This document shows, one piece after another, positions 25,029 through 34,179 of a stretch of 64,000 bases of DNA. The number at the start of each line of letters is the position of its first letter. Position 1 is the first letter of the stretch. The notes below the pieces were generated by a model, which was not told the DNA's origin, ran no database searches, and saw only the letters and a list, made by a program, of their open reading frames with translations. The stretch covers positions 868,001 through 932,000 of the forward strand of contig NZ_RCWT01000009.1 in the NCBI RefSeq assembly GCF_003688595.1, in the 5' to 3' direction. The position numbers and the translations under genes were made by a program. Source of the DNA: Sphingomonas sp. PP-F2F-G114-C0414. GTDB taxonomy: Bacteria > Pseudomonadota > Alphaproteobacteria > Sphingomonadales > Sphingomonadaceae.

Positions 25029-28000
25029 ATGAGCGAGCTTCCCAAAACCTTCGACCCGGCCTCCATCGAATCGCGCTGGTACGCGCATTGGGAGGCGAGC
25101 GGCCAGTTCCGCCCCGACCGGCCGAACGCCGAGCCTTGGACGATCGTCAACCCGCCGCCCAACGTCACCGGCTCGCTGCACATCGGCCACGCGCTCGACA
25201 ACACGCTGCAGGACATCCTCACGCGTCACGCCCGCCTGAAGGGCAAGGATGCGTTGTGGGTGGTCGGCACCGATCACGCCGGCATCGCGACGCAGATGGT
25301 GGTCGAGCGGCAGATGGGCGCGCTCACCCCGCCGCAGAAGCGCACCGATTTCTCGCGCGAGGAGTTCGTCGCGAAGGTCTGGGCGTGGAAGGAAGAGAGC
25401 GGCGGCGAGATCACGCAGCAGCTCCGCCGGCTTGGCTGCTCGATGGACTGGGCGAACGAGCGCTTCACGATGGACGAGGGCTTTTCGAAGGCCGTCCTGA
25501 AGGTGTTCGTCGACCTCCACAAGCAGGGCCTGCTCTACCGTGACAAGCGCCTGGTGAACTGGGATCCGGGCCTCGGCACCGCGATCAGCGACCTCGAAGT
25601 CGAGACGCGCGAGATCAAGGGCAGCTTCTGGCATCTGCGCTATCCGCTCGAAGACGGATCGGGCTTCATCGAGGTCGCGACCACGCGGCCCGAGACGATG
25701 CTCGCCGACATGGCGGTGGCGGTTAACGCGTCCGACGAACGCTACACCGCGCTGATCGGCAAGCAGGTGAAGCTGCCGATCACCGGACGCCTGATCCCGA
25801 TCATCGCCGACGATCATGCCGATCCGGAACTCGGTTCGGGCGCTGTCAAGATCACGCCGGGGCACGACTTCAACGATTTCGAGGTCGGCAAGCGGGCAGG
25901 GATGGCCGCGGGATCGATGCTCAACATGCTCGATGCGAAGGCGCGGGTGGTACAGGTTTCGGACGGGCTGATACCGGGTGACCTGCTCGGCAAGACGACC
26001 GCTGAGGCGCGGAATGCTGTCGTTTCGCGGCTCAAGGACGAAGGCTTCCTGATTCCGCACGTCGACAAGGACGGCGAAGAGCACGACGCCGAGCCGCGCA
26101 CGATCCAGACGCCGTATGGCGACCGCTCGGGCGTGGTGATCGAGCCGTGGCTGACCGACCAATGGTATGTCGACGCGAAGACGCTCGCGCAGCCCGCGAT
26201 CGAAGCGGTGCGGACCGGCGCGATCGATATCGTGCCGAAGACCTGGGAGAAGACGTTCTTCAACTGGATGGACAACATCCAGCCTTGGTGTGTGTCGCGC
26301 CAGCTATGGTGGGGGCACCGGATTCCGGCTTGGTTCGGGCCAGCGATTAAACCAGATGGAGAGCTTGCGTATCTTCTCGGATCAAATCCGAAGGTTGAGC
26401 TGATCACCGGGTTGCAACGAGAGTGCTTCGTGGCTGAAAGCGAAGCGGAAGCGATTAAGCTTGCTCAAGAAAAATACGGATCTGATCATGTGCAGATTTG
26501 CGAACACGGCGATATTGGTATTGGCGATACCATAGTCGAAGCGTCACAGCGGCAGCGCGAAAAGATCCTGTTGTTTCGCGATACTGACGTCCTCGACACG
26601 TGGTTCTCGTCCGCCCTCTGGCCCTTCGCCACGCTCGGCTGGCCCGAGGAGGGTGCCGTTCCCTCTCCCCTCCGGGGAGAGGGCCAGGGTGAGGGGCAGC
26701 CAAGCGGCGCAACGCCCGGTACCGGCCCCCCCCCCCCCCCCCCCCCCCCCCCGGGGGGGGGGGCGGGGGGGGGGGGCAGCCAAGCGGCGCAACGCCCGGT
26801 ACCGCCCCTCACCCCGACCCTCTCCCCGCAGGGGAGAGGGAGCAGAAGCAGCTAAACGGCCGCTACCCCAACGACGTGCTCATTTCCGGCTTCGACATCC
26901 TGTTCTTCTGGAACGCGCGGATGATGATGCAGGGGCTGCACTTCATGAAGGACGTGCCGTTCCGCACGCTCTATCTCCACGGACTCGTCCGTGCGGCGGA
27001 CGGCGCGAAGATGTCGAAGTCGAAGGGCAACGTCGTCAACCCGCTCGGCCTGATCGACACCTACGGCGCCGACGCGCTGCGCTTCTTCATGGCGGCGATG
27101 GAGAGCCAGGGCCGCGACATCAAGATGGATGAGAAGCGCGTCGAGGGCTATCGCAACTTCGCCACCAAGCTATGGAACGCGGCCCGCTTCGCACAATCCA
27201 ACGGCATCGTCGCCAGCACCACTCTGGAGGCACCGCGCGCCGAGTTGGCCGTGAACAAGTGGATCATCGCCGAGACGATCGCGACCGTCCAGACGGTCGA
27301 CCTCGCGCTCGCCGACTATCGCTTCGACGGTGCCGCGAACGCGATCTACCAGTTCGCGTGGAGCCGGTTCTGCGACTGGTATCTCGAGCTGATCAAGCCG
27401 CAGATGGTCGGCGACGAGCGGGGCGTCATCGACGACGAGTCGAAGGCGGTAGCAGGCTGGGTGCTCGACCAGATCCTGGTGTTGCTCCACCCGTTCATGC
27501 CGTTCATCACCGAGGAACTGTGGCACGCGATGGCCGACCCCGCCCATCCGCGCGAGCACGACCTGATCGTCGCGCAGTGGCCGATGGCGGACGCGCGCTC
27601 GCTCGATCCCGAGGCGAGCAAGGAAGTCGACTGGCTGATCCGCCTGGTTCAGGAAATCCGTACCGCGCGCAACGAACTGAACGTTCCGCCGGGCGCGCGC
27701 CTGCCGCTCCACGTCCGTGATGCGAATGCGACGACGTTGGCGCGGTTGGAACGCCAGGCGCCGGCGCTCGCGCGTCTCGCCCGCGTCACGCGCGCAGACG
27801 GCGAAGCCACCGGCGGTGCGGCGCAGGTCGTGGTCGACGAAGCAACCTTCGTCCTGCCCCTTGAAGGCGTCATCGACCTCGACTCCGAACGCGCCCGCCT
27901 GACCAAGGCGATCGCGGCGGCAGAGAAGGAGCGCGACGCACTGTCGGGCCGCCTGGGCAACGCCAGCTTCGTCGAACGCGCCAAGCCCGAAGCGGTGGAA

Positions 28001-28075
28001 AAGGCCAGGGCCGACCACGCCGACAAGGCCGCCGAAGCTGCGCGGTTGCAGGCTGCCCTCGGACGCCTGGGCTAA
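25029..28075 (+). CDS. valS: Valine--tRNA ligase, reading frame interrupted by a palindromic repeat
   Basis: The class I synthetase charges tRNA-Val and edits Thr-tRNA-Val. The first frame (25029-26855) has the HIGH region '[15 protein letters not shown]' and CP1 editing domain; the second (from about 26840) has KMSKS ('[16 protein letters not shown]'), the anticodon domain and a C-terminal coiled coil. The two halves are in different frames because of a 188-nt insertion (26652-26839). Removing one 80-bp repeated unit inside it (offset 80 between 26697 and 26777) would leave 108 nt, restore one frame and give 988 residues with a 36-codon insert between 'TLGWPEE' and '[11 protein letters not shown]'. 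As written neither half is active alone. As the gene is essential, the break is probably an assembly error. Codon use also changes between about 26340 and 26580. Confidence 0.85.
26661..26840. repeat. Palindromic repeat with a homopolymer core, inside valS
   Basis: Ends are hairpins: CCCTCTCCCC with GGGGAGAGGG on the left, and CCCTCTCCCC with GGGGAGAGGG on the right; inner arms GGTGAGGGG and CCCCTCACCCC. A 32-bp segment containing CAAGCGGCGCAACGCCCGG occurs twice in direct orientation (26693-26724 and 26773-26804). Between the copies is a run of 27 C, 11 G, one C and 12 G. The core looks like an assembly or sequencing artefact of a collapsed palindrome. Confidence 0.85.
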
Positions 28076-28080
28076 CCTGC

Positions 28081-28187
28081 TCCCCTCCCGCTTGCGGGAG
28101 GGGCTGGGGGAGGGGCGTGCAATAAGAAGCCGGACGCCAGTACGTACGTCGCGCCCTCCCCTGACCCCTCCCGCATGCGGGAGGGGA
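28081..28187. repeat. Palindromic repeat, family E
   Basis: About 107 bp. Arms CCCCTCCCGCTTGCGGGAGG and CCCCTCCCGCATGCGGGAGG plus [14 protein letters not shown] segments flank a central region with TACGTACGT. It lies directly after valS. Confidence 0.8.
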
Positions 28188-28315
28188 ATGCGTGGTTGAA
28201 GACCTCGTCGCTCCTACCAAGGTCCGCCCCCAAGGTTCCGCCGGGATGGCGAATCGGCGAGCATAGGCGAGGGAGCCTTCGACCCTCAAATCAGCACCGC
28301 CGTTTCCCCCGCTCC

Positions 28316-28415
28316 CCCCCCGGCGAAGGCCGGGGTCCAATTGGGCGACGTCGCTAGCTGCGCTAGCGATTCGTTGCTGCGACCTTTCCAATTGGACCCC
28401 GGCATCCGCCGGGGC
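28316..28415. repeat. Palindromic repeat, family B
   Basis: Family B unit with CCCCGGCGAAGGCCGGGG and CCCCGGCATCCGCCGGGG ends and TCCAATTGGG/CCAATTGGAC inner arms, in the valS-MATE gap. The gap between valS and the MATE gene (about 480 bp) holds this and the family E copy and no supported gene. Confidence 0.8.
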
Positions 28416-28552
28416 GGTATAGTTGTTCGCGAGCACGACTGACCTACCGGCTTGTTCCGGAGTTCACTCCGCGGTTAGGCCGTCGACATGACAGGGCGCC
28501 TGCCCGTTCGCCGGTGCATGCCGGACGAAGTTCGGCCTGACGGAGAGACTGT

Positions 28553-30061
28553 GTGAGCGACCTTTTATCTGACGTCGGGACGAGCGCCGTTTCCCGCGAG
28601 CCCAGCCCCGGTCCCGTCCGCTCCCGAGGCAAACCAGGCCAGCGTGACCTCACCACCGGACACATCGGCCGCACGCTGCTCGCGTTCGCGCTTCCAACGC
28701 TCGGCTCGAACATCCTCCAGTCGCTCAACGGCTCGATCAACGCGATCTGGGTCGGGCGCTATCTCGGCGAAGGCGCGCTCGCGGCCACCTCGAACGCCAA
28801 CATCATCATGTTCCTCACCTTCGGCGCGGTATTCGGCTTCGGCATGGCGGCGACGATCCTGGTCGGCCAGAGCTTCGGTCGTCACGACCTCGAAGGCGCG
28901 CGCCGGGCGTTCGGCTCCGCGGTCGGCTTGGTCCTCGGCGGCGCAATCGTGATCGCCGCGCTAGGCTGGGTATTCGCGCCCGAGATCCTTCACCTGCTTG
29001 CCACCCCCGGCGACGCCATGCCGCTCGCGCTCGCCTACCTCCGCGTGATCTTCCTCGGGCTGCCGGCTTCGATGATGATGGTCCTCCTCATGATGGGCCT
29101 GCGCGGCACCGGCGATTCGATGACGCCGCTGTGGTTCATGCTGCTTAGCGCGATCCTCGACTCTGGCCTCAACCCGTTGCTGATCGCCGGGATCGGCCCG
29201 TTCCCGCAGATGGGCATCGCCGGCTCGGCGATGGCGACACTGGTGGCGAGCCACGTCTCGCTGCTCGGGCTGATCGTCTATATCTACAAGCGCGACCTGC
29301 CGCTGAGGCTGCGCGGCAACGAACTCCGCTACCTCATTCCCGAGCGCGCGCTGACCGGGACGATCGTGCGGAAAGGCCTGCCGATGGGCGCTCAGATGCT
29401 GGTCATGTCGACCGCCGGCCTCGCGATGGTCGGGCTGGTCAACCGGCTCGGCGTGGATACCGCGGCGGCGTACGCCGTGTCGCAGCAGCTCTGGACCTAT
29501 ATCCAGATGCCCGCGCTAGCGATCGGCGCAGCGGTCAGTTCGATGGCGGCGCAAAATATAGGCGCGGGCCGCTGGGACCGGGTCGGCGACATCACGAAAT
29601 ACGGCCTGCTCTTCAACGTTGCGCTGACCGGGACGATGGTCGGCGTGGTCATCCTGTTCGACCGATCGGTGATGACGTTGTTCATCGGCACGGCCAGCCC
29701 GGCGCTGCCAATCGCGCGGCACATCCAGCTGATTGCGAGCTGGAACTTCATCCTGTTCGGGATGACGATGGTGCTGTTCTCGACCGTCCGCGCGAACGGC
29801 GCGGTGATCGCGCCGCTGATCGCGCTGATCGTCGCGCTGTATCCGGTGCGGATCGGCTTCGCGCTGCTGGCAAAACCGTGGCTCGGGGCGGACGCGTTGT
29901 GGTGGAGCTTTCCGCTAGGGTCGCTCACGACGCTGGCGATTGCCGCGTGGTATTATCGCTATGGCAACTGGCGGAAGGGCGCGCTGGTAGTGCCCGACGA
30001 CAGCGAGGAACAGGCGCACGGCATGAGTGAGCCGGGTGGGCGGTTGCAGCCTACGGGGTGA
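28553..30061 (+). CDS. MATE family multidrug efflux transporter
   Basis: A 502-residue inner-membrane transporter with 12 predicted helices. The first MATE repeat starts 'IGRTLLAFALPTLGSNILQS' and includes 'LNGSINAIWVGRYLGEGALA'; the second begins 'IVRKGLPMGAQMLVMSTAGL'. MATE proteins export cationic drugs using Na+ or H+; substrate cannot be predicted. A GTG start at 28553 follows the GAGAGACT region; the 30-residue N-terminal extension is polar. It is monocistronic, flanked by palindromic repeats on both sides. Confidence 0.93.
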   Translation: MSDLLSDVGTSAVSREPSPGPVRSRGKPGQRDLTTGHIGRTLLAFALPTLGSNILQSLNGSINAIWVGRYLGEGALAATSNANIIMFLTFGAVFGFGMAATILVGQSFGRHDLEGARRAFGSAVGLVLGGAIVIAALGWVFAPEILHLLATPGDAMPLALAYLRVIFLGLPASMMMVLLMMGLRGTGDSMTPLWFMLLSAILDSGLNPLLIAGIGPFPQMGIAGSAMATLVASHVSLLGLIVYIYKRDLPLRLRGNELRYLIPERALTGTIVRKGLPMGAQMLVMSTAGLAMVGLVNRLGVDTAAAYAVSQQLWTYIQMPALAIGAAVSSMAAQNIGAGRWDRVGDITKYGLLFNVALTGTMVGVVILFDRSVMTLFIGTASPALPIARHIQLIASWNFILFGMTMVLFSTVRANGAVIAPLIALIVALYPVRIGFALLAKPWLGADALWWSFPLGSLTTLAIAAWYYRYGNWRKGALVVPDDSEEQAHGMSEPGGRLQPTG

Positions 30062-30090
30062 GACCGAAATCTGGCCCCGCTAGGTCAAAG

Positions 30091-30198
30091 CCACCTCCCC
30101 GGCGGAGGCCGGGGCCCAGTTGGAGAGGTTGCAGTAACAAAGTGCGGCGCCCGGTTAGCAATGTTCCCCAACTGGGCTCCGGCCTTCGCCGGGGTGGT
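30091..30198. repeat. Palindromic repeat, family B
   Basis: A 108-bp family B copy between the convergent MATE and NYN-domain genes, with CCCCGGCGGAGGCCGGGG and a matching CGGCCTTCGCCGGGG arm, and inner arms CCCAGTTGG/CCAACTGGG. Confidence 0.8.
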
Positions 30199-30224
30199 TC
30201 ACCTTTTAGTCACGCTTGAACTGC

Positions 30225-30989
30225 CTACCGCAGGCGCTTGACGAACGAACGGCCACCTTCGCGGCGTTCGTGCTGGAAGTTCGGGATCGTCTCGATCAGG
30301 TCCGACAGCCGGTTGAACCCGTAGTTGCGCGCATCGAAGCTCGACCGGTTCCCGGCGAGCTGGCCGAGTTCGGCAACGCTGGCATACCCCTTCTCGTCAC
30401 GCTTCACCGCGTTGTACGCGTCGATCAGGAGCTTGATCACCTGCTCGTCGATCGGCTGCGCCGTCTTTGGCCGAGCGACCGGCGCCGGCGTAGCGGGCTT
30501 CTCGCCAGCCACCGGGGCAGGCACTGACGCGGGCATAGCCTGCGACGTCTCGTTCAGCGCGCCGACGTCGATGAACCGCGTGCACGCCTGCCGAAACCCT
30601 TCCGGCGTACGGCTGGTGCCGAAGCCATACACCGGAATCCCGTCTTGGCGGATGCGGGTCGCGAGCGGCATGAAATCGCTGTCCGACGACATGATCCCGA
30701 ACCCGTCGATGCGCCCGCGGAACAGCAGGTCCATCGCGTCGATCGTCATCTTCATGTCGGTAGCGTTCTTGCCCTTGGTCAGGTCGAACTGCTGCTGCGG
30801 CTCGATGCCGTGCTTGATCGACATGTCGCTCCACGCCTTCAGCGCGGGCTTCGACCAGTTGCCATAGACCCGCCGGACGTTGACCGTGCCGAGCTCGGCA
30901 AGGACGGTCAGCACCGGGTCGAGGGTCGCCGCGGACGCATTGTCCGCGTCGATCAGGAGGGCGACGTTGCGCGCTGTGGTATCGATCAT
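30225..30989 (-). CDS. NYN domain protein (LabA/DUF88) with C-terminal OST-HTH
   Basis: A 254-residue protein. The N-terminal NYN/PIN-like nuclease fold begins 'VALLIDADNASAATLDPVLT' with the conserved LIDADN acidic pair and includes 'KGKNATDMKMTIDAMDLL', 'SSDSDFMPLATRIRQ' and 'VYGFGTSRTPEGF'. A Pro/Ala linker (about 150-180) leads to an OST-HTH/LOTUS domain (about 180-254), with 'LIDAYNAVKRDEKGYASVAE' and 'NRLSDLIETIPNF'. Such proteins may be metal-dependent RNases that recruit RNA through LOTUS; activity is unproven. It starts at ATG 30989, 11 bases after the DoxX gene's stop codon on the same strand, so it follows the DoxX gene in one transcript. Confidence 0.88.
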   Translation of the reverse strand: MIDTTARNVALLIDADNASAATLDPVLTVLAELGTVNVRRVYGNWSKPALKAWSDMSIKHGIEPQQQFDLTKGKNATDMKMTIDAMDLLFRGRIDGFGIMSSDSDFMPLATRIRQDGIPVYGFGTSRTPEGFRQACTRFIDVGALNETSQAMPASVPAPVAGEKPATPAPVARPKTAQPIDEQVIKLLIDAYNAVKRDEKGYASVAELGQLAGNRSSFDARNYGFNRLSDLIETIPNFQHERREGGRSFVKRLR

Positions 30990-30999
30990 GCGCGCAAGG

Positions 31000-31380
31000 T
31001 TAGCCCCGCGCGCGCGCCGCGTCCACGCTCCACGCGCCGCCACCGGCCGCGGCGAGGTACAGGAAGACGAAGCAGTAGAGCACCGCCGCCTCGCCGCCAT
31101 TGGCGATCGGGAAGGGGCCCTTCGGCATGTGCGCCATGAAATACGCGACCGCGGACATTCCCGACAGCACGAACGCGACCGGCCGCGTGAACAGGCCGAT
31201 AATGAGCAGACCGCCGCCGACGACTTCGAGCACGCCGGCAACGGTCAGCAGCGGGTTCATCGGCATCGGGAAGGGGGGCAGGCCGAAGAATTTCGAGATG
31301 CCGTGGCTGAAGAACACCAGCGCGACGACGATGCGCATGACGCTGAGCAGGCGGGCGGACCAGGTGGCGGGTATCGGCAT
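31000..31380 (-). CDS. DoxX family membrane protein
   Basis: A 126-residue inner-membrane protein with four hydrophobic segments, for example 'LSVMRIVVALVFFSHGISKF' and 'LLTVAGVLEVVGGGLLIIGL'. These match the DoxX/DUF6790-type fold, with the 'HGISKFFG' turn typical of the family. Members are thought to take part in redox or envelope stress, although their precise role is unclear. The start at 31380 follows a good GAGGAAT ribosome-binding site; residues upstream of it look artefactual. It is followed by the NYN-domain gene 11 bp downstream. Confidence 0.88.
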   Translation of the reverse strand: MPIPATWSARLLSVMRIVVALVFFSHGISKFFGLPPFPMPMNPLLTVAGVLEVVGGGLLIIGLFTRPVAFVLSGMSAVAYFMAHMPKGPFPIANGGEAAVLYCFVFLYLAAAGGGAWSVDAARARG

Positions 31381-31500
31381 GGGGATTCCTCGAGTGTCGT
31401 TGCGTGGGCGAAACGTCACACGGAGGCGGGTCGAGGTCAATTCGCGTAGATCGAAACGCATCGTTGACGGGCAACTCACGATCCCCCCGCCAAAGGGGGA

Positions 31501-31977
31501 TTATGGATAAGCGATCGCCATCACCTCATATTGGCGCTCGCCTGCCGGCAGGTCCACGCGCCGCACATCGCCGATCGCCGCGCCACGCAAGGCGCGTGCG
31601 AACGGCGAGTTCCAGCCGATCCGCCCGTTGCTCGCGTCTGTCTCGTCGTCGCCGACCAAGGTCAGGATGCGCTCGGCATCGTCCTCGTCCGCGACCGTCA
31701 CGCACGCACCGAACCACACGCGCGAGCGGTCTTCCTGCGCGGCGGGGTCGACGACCTTGGCCGCCTTCATCCGCTTCGACAGCCAGCCGAGCCGCCGGTC
31801 GATCTCGCGCAGGCGCTTGCGGCCGTAGATGTAATCACCGTTCTCGGACCGGTCGCCGTTGCCTGCCGCCCAAGAGATGACTTCGACTAGCTTCGGCCGT
31901 TCGCCAGCGAGCAGGTGCTCATATTCTTCGCGAAGAATCGTGTAGCCGGTGGGGGTGATGTAGTTGGGGCGATCCAT
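31501..31977 (-). CDS. greB: Transcription elongation factor GreB
   Basis: A 158-residue Gre factor. The N-terminal coiled coil (about 1-75) begins 'NYITPTGYTILREEYEHLL' and includes the acidic tip residues in 'NGDRSENGDYIYGRKRLREI', which place catalytic Asp/Glu in the RNA polymerase secondary channel. The C-terminal globular domain has 'VWFGACVTVADEDD' and 'SPFARALRGAAIGDVRRVD'. It rescues backtracked RNA polymerase by stimulating transcript cleavage. The basic patch and Y-x-YGR pattern point to GreB rather than GreA. A family A palindrome separates it from the upstream slt gene. Confidence 0.9.
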   Translation of the reverse strand: MDRPNYITPTGYTILREEYEHLLAGERPKLVEVISWAAGNGDRSENGDYIYGRKRLREIDRRLGWLSKRMKAAKVVDPAAQEDRSRVWFGACVTVADEDDAERILTLVGDDETDASNGRIGWNSPFARALRGAAIGDVRRVDLPAGERQYEVMAIAYP

Positions 31978-31991
31978 GCGGTGCCCTACCA

Positions 31992-32046
31992 TGTTCTCCC
32001 GCGAAGGCGGGAGCCCAGTCTGGCCTCCCGCCTTCGCGGGAGAACA
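31992..32046. repeat. Palindromic repeat, family A
   Basis: The 55-bp family A unit with a CTCCCGCGAAGGCGGGAG arm and its complement around CCCAGTCTGG. It ends 21 bp from the slt stop and 14 bp from greB's start. Confidence 0.85.
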
Positions 32047-32067
32047 ATCTTATGAGGTAGCGAGACC

Positions 32068-34077
32068 TCAACCCGGCCGGTTCTTCCCCAGATACCACGA
32101 CAACCGCGCCGCCCCCCGGCTCTTCGCCCGCGCAGGGTTCATCAGGTCGTACACCACCGCATTTTCCAGCACGCGCTGTACGTAATTGCGCGTCTCCTGG
32201 TACGGGATCGCCTCGACCCAATCGACCATGTCCACGGCCCCCGTCCGCGGATCGCCGTTCGCGCGGAGCCATTTGTTCACGTTGCCGCCGCCCGCATTAT
32301 ACGCCGCCACCGCCAGCGGATAACTGCCGTAATTCGCATACACCCGCTGGAAATAGCTCGAGCCCAGCATGATCGACATGTTCGGATCAGTCGTCAGCGC
32401 CGCCTGATTGTACGCCAGGCCGATCTTCCCTGACTGCTCGCGCGCGGTCGCCGGCATCAGCTGCATCAGCCCGCGTGCGCCGGCATGCGACACGGCGGCA
32501 CGATCGAACTGGCTCTCCTGCCGCGAGATCGCGTGGATGATCGTCCAGTTATCCTCATACCCCGCCGGCACCGCCACCATCGGAAAGCCGACCGCGGAAT
32601 AATCGCTGAGCCCGTTTGCCAGCGCACTCCGCCCGACCATCACGCCCAAGTCCGGCCGGTTGATCGTCTTCGACAGTTCGGCGGCGAGCAGGTGATCGGT
32701 ATCGGTCGTCGCATCCGCGGCGATCTGGCGGACGAATGCGGTCTGGTCCTGCCAGTCGCCGATCTGCCCGAGGAACTTCACCGCACGCACCACCTCGCGC
32801 CGGTCGAACGCGGCGCGGACCGACGGATCGACGACGATCGACGCGACCGACGGCGGTGCGACCAGCGCCCGACCCGTACGCTCGTTGGCGAGCTGCCCGT
32901 AATATTGATCGCGGTACCCCGCCGCCTGACCGTAGAACGCCGCAGCCTGAGGCGCCAACCCGGCCGCCTCCGCCGCACGCCCCGCCCAGTAATACCCCTT
33001 CGACCGCACCTGCGGCGACCGCGAGCCGCGCGCGTACCGGTCGAACAGCGTCATCGCATCCGCCGGCCGGCCGAGCTGCTTCATCGCCACCCGCCCGCCA
33101 AGCCAGGCGAGATTGGTGTATTCGTCGCGCTCGGCATAGGACTTCGCCGCGATGTCCGCGCCATACGGATACGCATCGTCGATCTGCCGCGCGATATCGT
33201 AAGCCGTCTGGTATTGCCCGTCGTTCGCCGCGCCGTTCGCGTTGGTGACGAGCACCTCGTACCACTCGGCGGCATTCCCCGGCCGCGTCACCAGCGACCG
33301 AGGCCGCGCCAGCCACGCGCGGGCGGACGGGCTTGCCCCCGAATTACGCAACCACTGCGCCCGGTCCGCGACATAGCCCGCATCGTTCGCATACAGAGTC
33401 TGCGTCGCAGACGAGATATCCGACGCGTTCGGCGCATTCGTCCGGAACGCGAGCCGTGCCTCGAAGATCGGCCGCCGCGCCGGGCTCGTCCATGCCAGTT
33501 GCCGTTGCGCCGTGCCTGTCTGGCCCGCCCACAGCAGCGCATCCATCCGCGCATCCTGGTCGTCCGGCGTCAGCGCGCCCGGAAAGCCCGACATCACCAT
33601 CGCCTCGTCGGTCGGGGTCAGCCCGCTGCTCCGCCACGCCGTCCGCACCGCCGCATACGCCTGATCGCGCGCACCCGTCGCCATCAACGCCCGCGCGTAG
33701 CCGACCCCGCCCGACGCCGACTGCGGCGGAAAGCGGCGGAAAAACGCGACGACGCTCGTCGGCGATCCGGTCGAAGCCTTGCGCTCCGCCGCACGCCGGT
33801 TCGCCGCCTCGTTGGGCCAGCCCGGATGCGCCATCAGGAAGCCGGCATAGCTGTCGAACGGCAGCGCATCGGTCTGCTGCAACGCGCGCCACTGCGCGAT
33901 GGTCGCGGCGATCGCGCCGTCACTCATCGTCGGGTTCGCGACCGGCTGGGCCTGTGGCCCCATATTGGCGAGCTGCGTGCTGTAGCGATCCAGCGTCTGC
34001 TCGCCGCCCTGGCCCAACACGCCGGACGAAACAGCCGTCCCCGCGACCACTGCAAGAAGAAGGCTCGTTTTGAACAT
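32068..34077 (-). CDS. slt: Soluble lytic murein transglycosylase
   Basis: This 669-residue periplasmic enzyme cleaves the MurNAc-GlcNAc bond, forming 1,6-anhydroMurNAc. Signal peptide MFKTSLLLAVVAGTAVSS is followed by a long alpha-superhelical domain (about 40-480). The C-terminal SLT domain has the catalytic Glu in 'ISRQESQFDRAAVSHAGARG', followed by 'LMQLMPATAREQSG', 'NMSIMLGSSYFQRV' and 'AVAAYNAGGGNVNKWL'. The start at 34077 gives the clearest signal peptide; 34089 is possible. It is divergent from dapA, an arrangement conserved in related genomes (slt-dapA-smpB). Confidence 0.94.
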   Translation of the reverse strand: MFKTSLLLAVVAGTAVSSGVLGQGGEQTLDRYSTQLANMGPQAQPVANPTMSDGAIAATIAQWRALQQTDALPFDSYAGFLMAHPGWPNEAANRRAAERKASTGSPTSVVAFFRRFPPQSASGGVGYARALMATGARDQAYAAVRTAWRSSGLTPTDEAMVMSGFPGALTPDDQDARMDALLWAGQTGTAQRQLAWTSPARRPIFEARLAFRTNAPNASDISSATQTLYANDAGYVADRAQWLRNSGASPSARAWLARPRSLVTRPGNAAEWYEVLVTNANGAANDGQYQTAYDIARQIDDAYPYGADIAAKSYAERDEYTNLAWLGGRVAMKQLGRPADAMTLFDRYARGSRSPQVRSKGYYWAGRAAEAAGLAPQAAAFYGQAAGYRDQYYGQLANERTGRALVAPPSVASIVVDPSVRAAFDRREVVRAVKFLGQIGDWQDQTAFVRQIAADATTDTDHLLAAELSKTINRPDLGVMVGRSALANGLSDYSAVGFPMVAVPAGYEDNWTIIHAISRQESQFDRAAVSHAGARGLMQLMPATAREQSGKIGLAYNQAALTTDPNMSIMLGSSYFQRVYANYGSYPLAVAAYNAGGGNVNKWLRANGDPRTGAVDMVDWVEAIPYQETRNYVQRVLENAVVYDLMNPARAKSRGAARLSWYLGKNRPG

Positions 34078-34179
34078 CGATGCTACCATGTGGACAGCAT
34101 ACGCATCGAACCCGTATCTGTCCTGAACGAAATCCAGATACGTCCCAGGATCTGGCGCAATAGGACCGCAGGCCACCGC

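Noticed and set aside
23781..26162. 793-codon minus-strand frame across the LOV kinase and valS
   Set aside because: Runs antisense through the repeats and two real genes; the G-T-P-T-S peptide repeats it encodes come from the 15-bp tandem repeat.
26726..26776. G-quadruplex or functional homopolymer in valS
   Set aside because: A run of 27 C followed by G-runs in an essential gene, between two identical 32-bp segments, is better explained by misassembly.
32485..34179. Upstream extension of the dapA frame by 565 codons
   Set aside because: It is antisense to slt; the DapA fold begins at the ATG at 34180.
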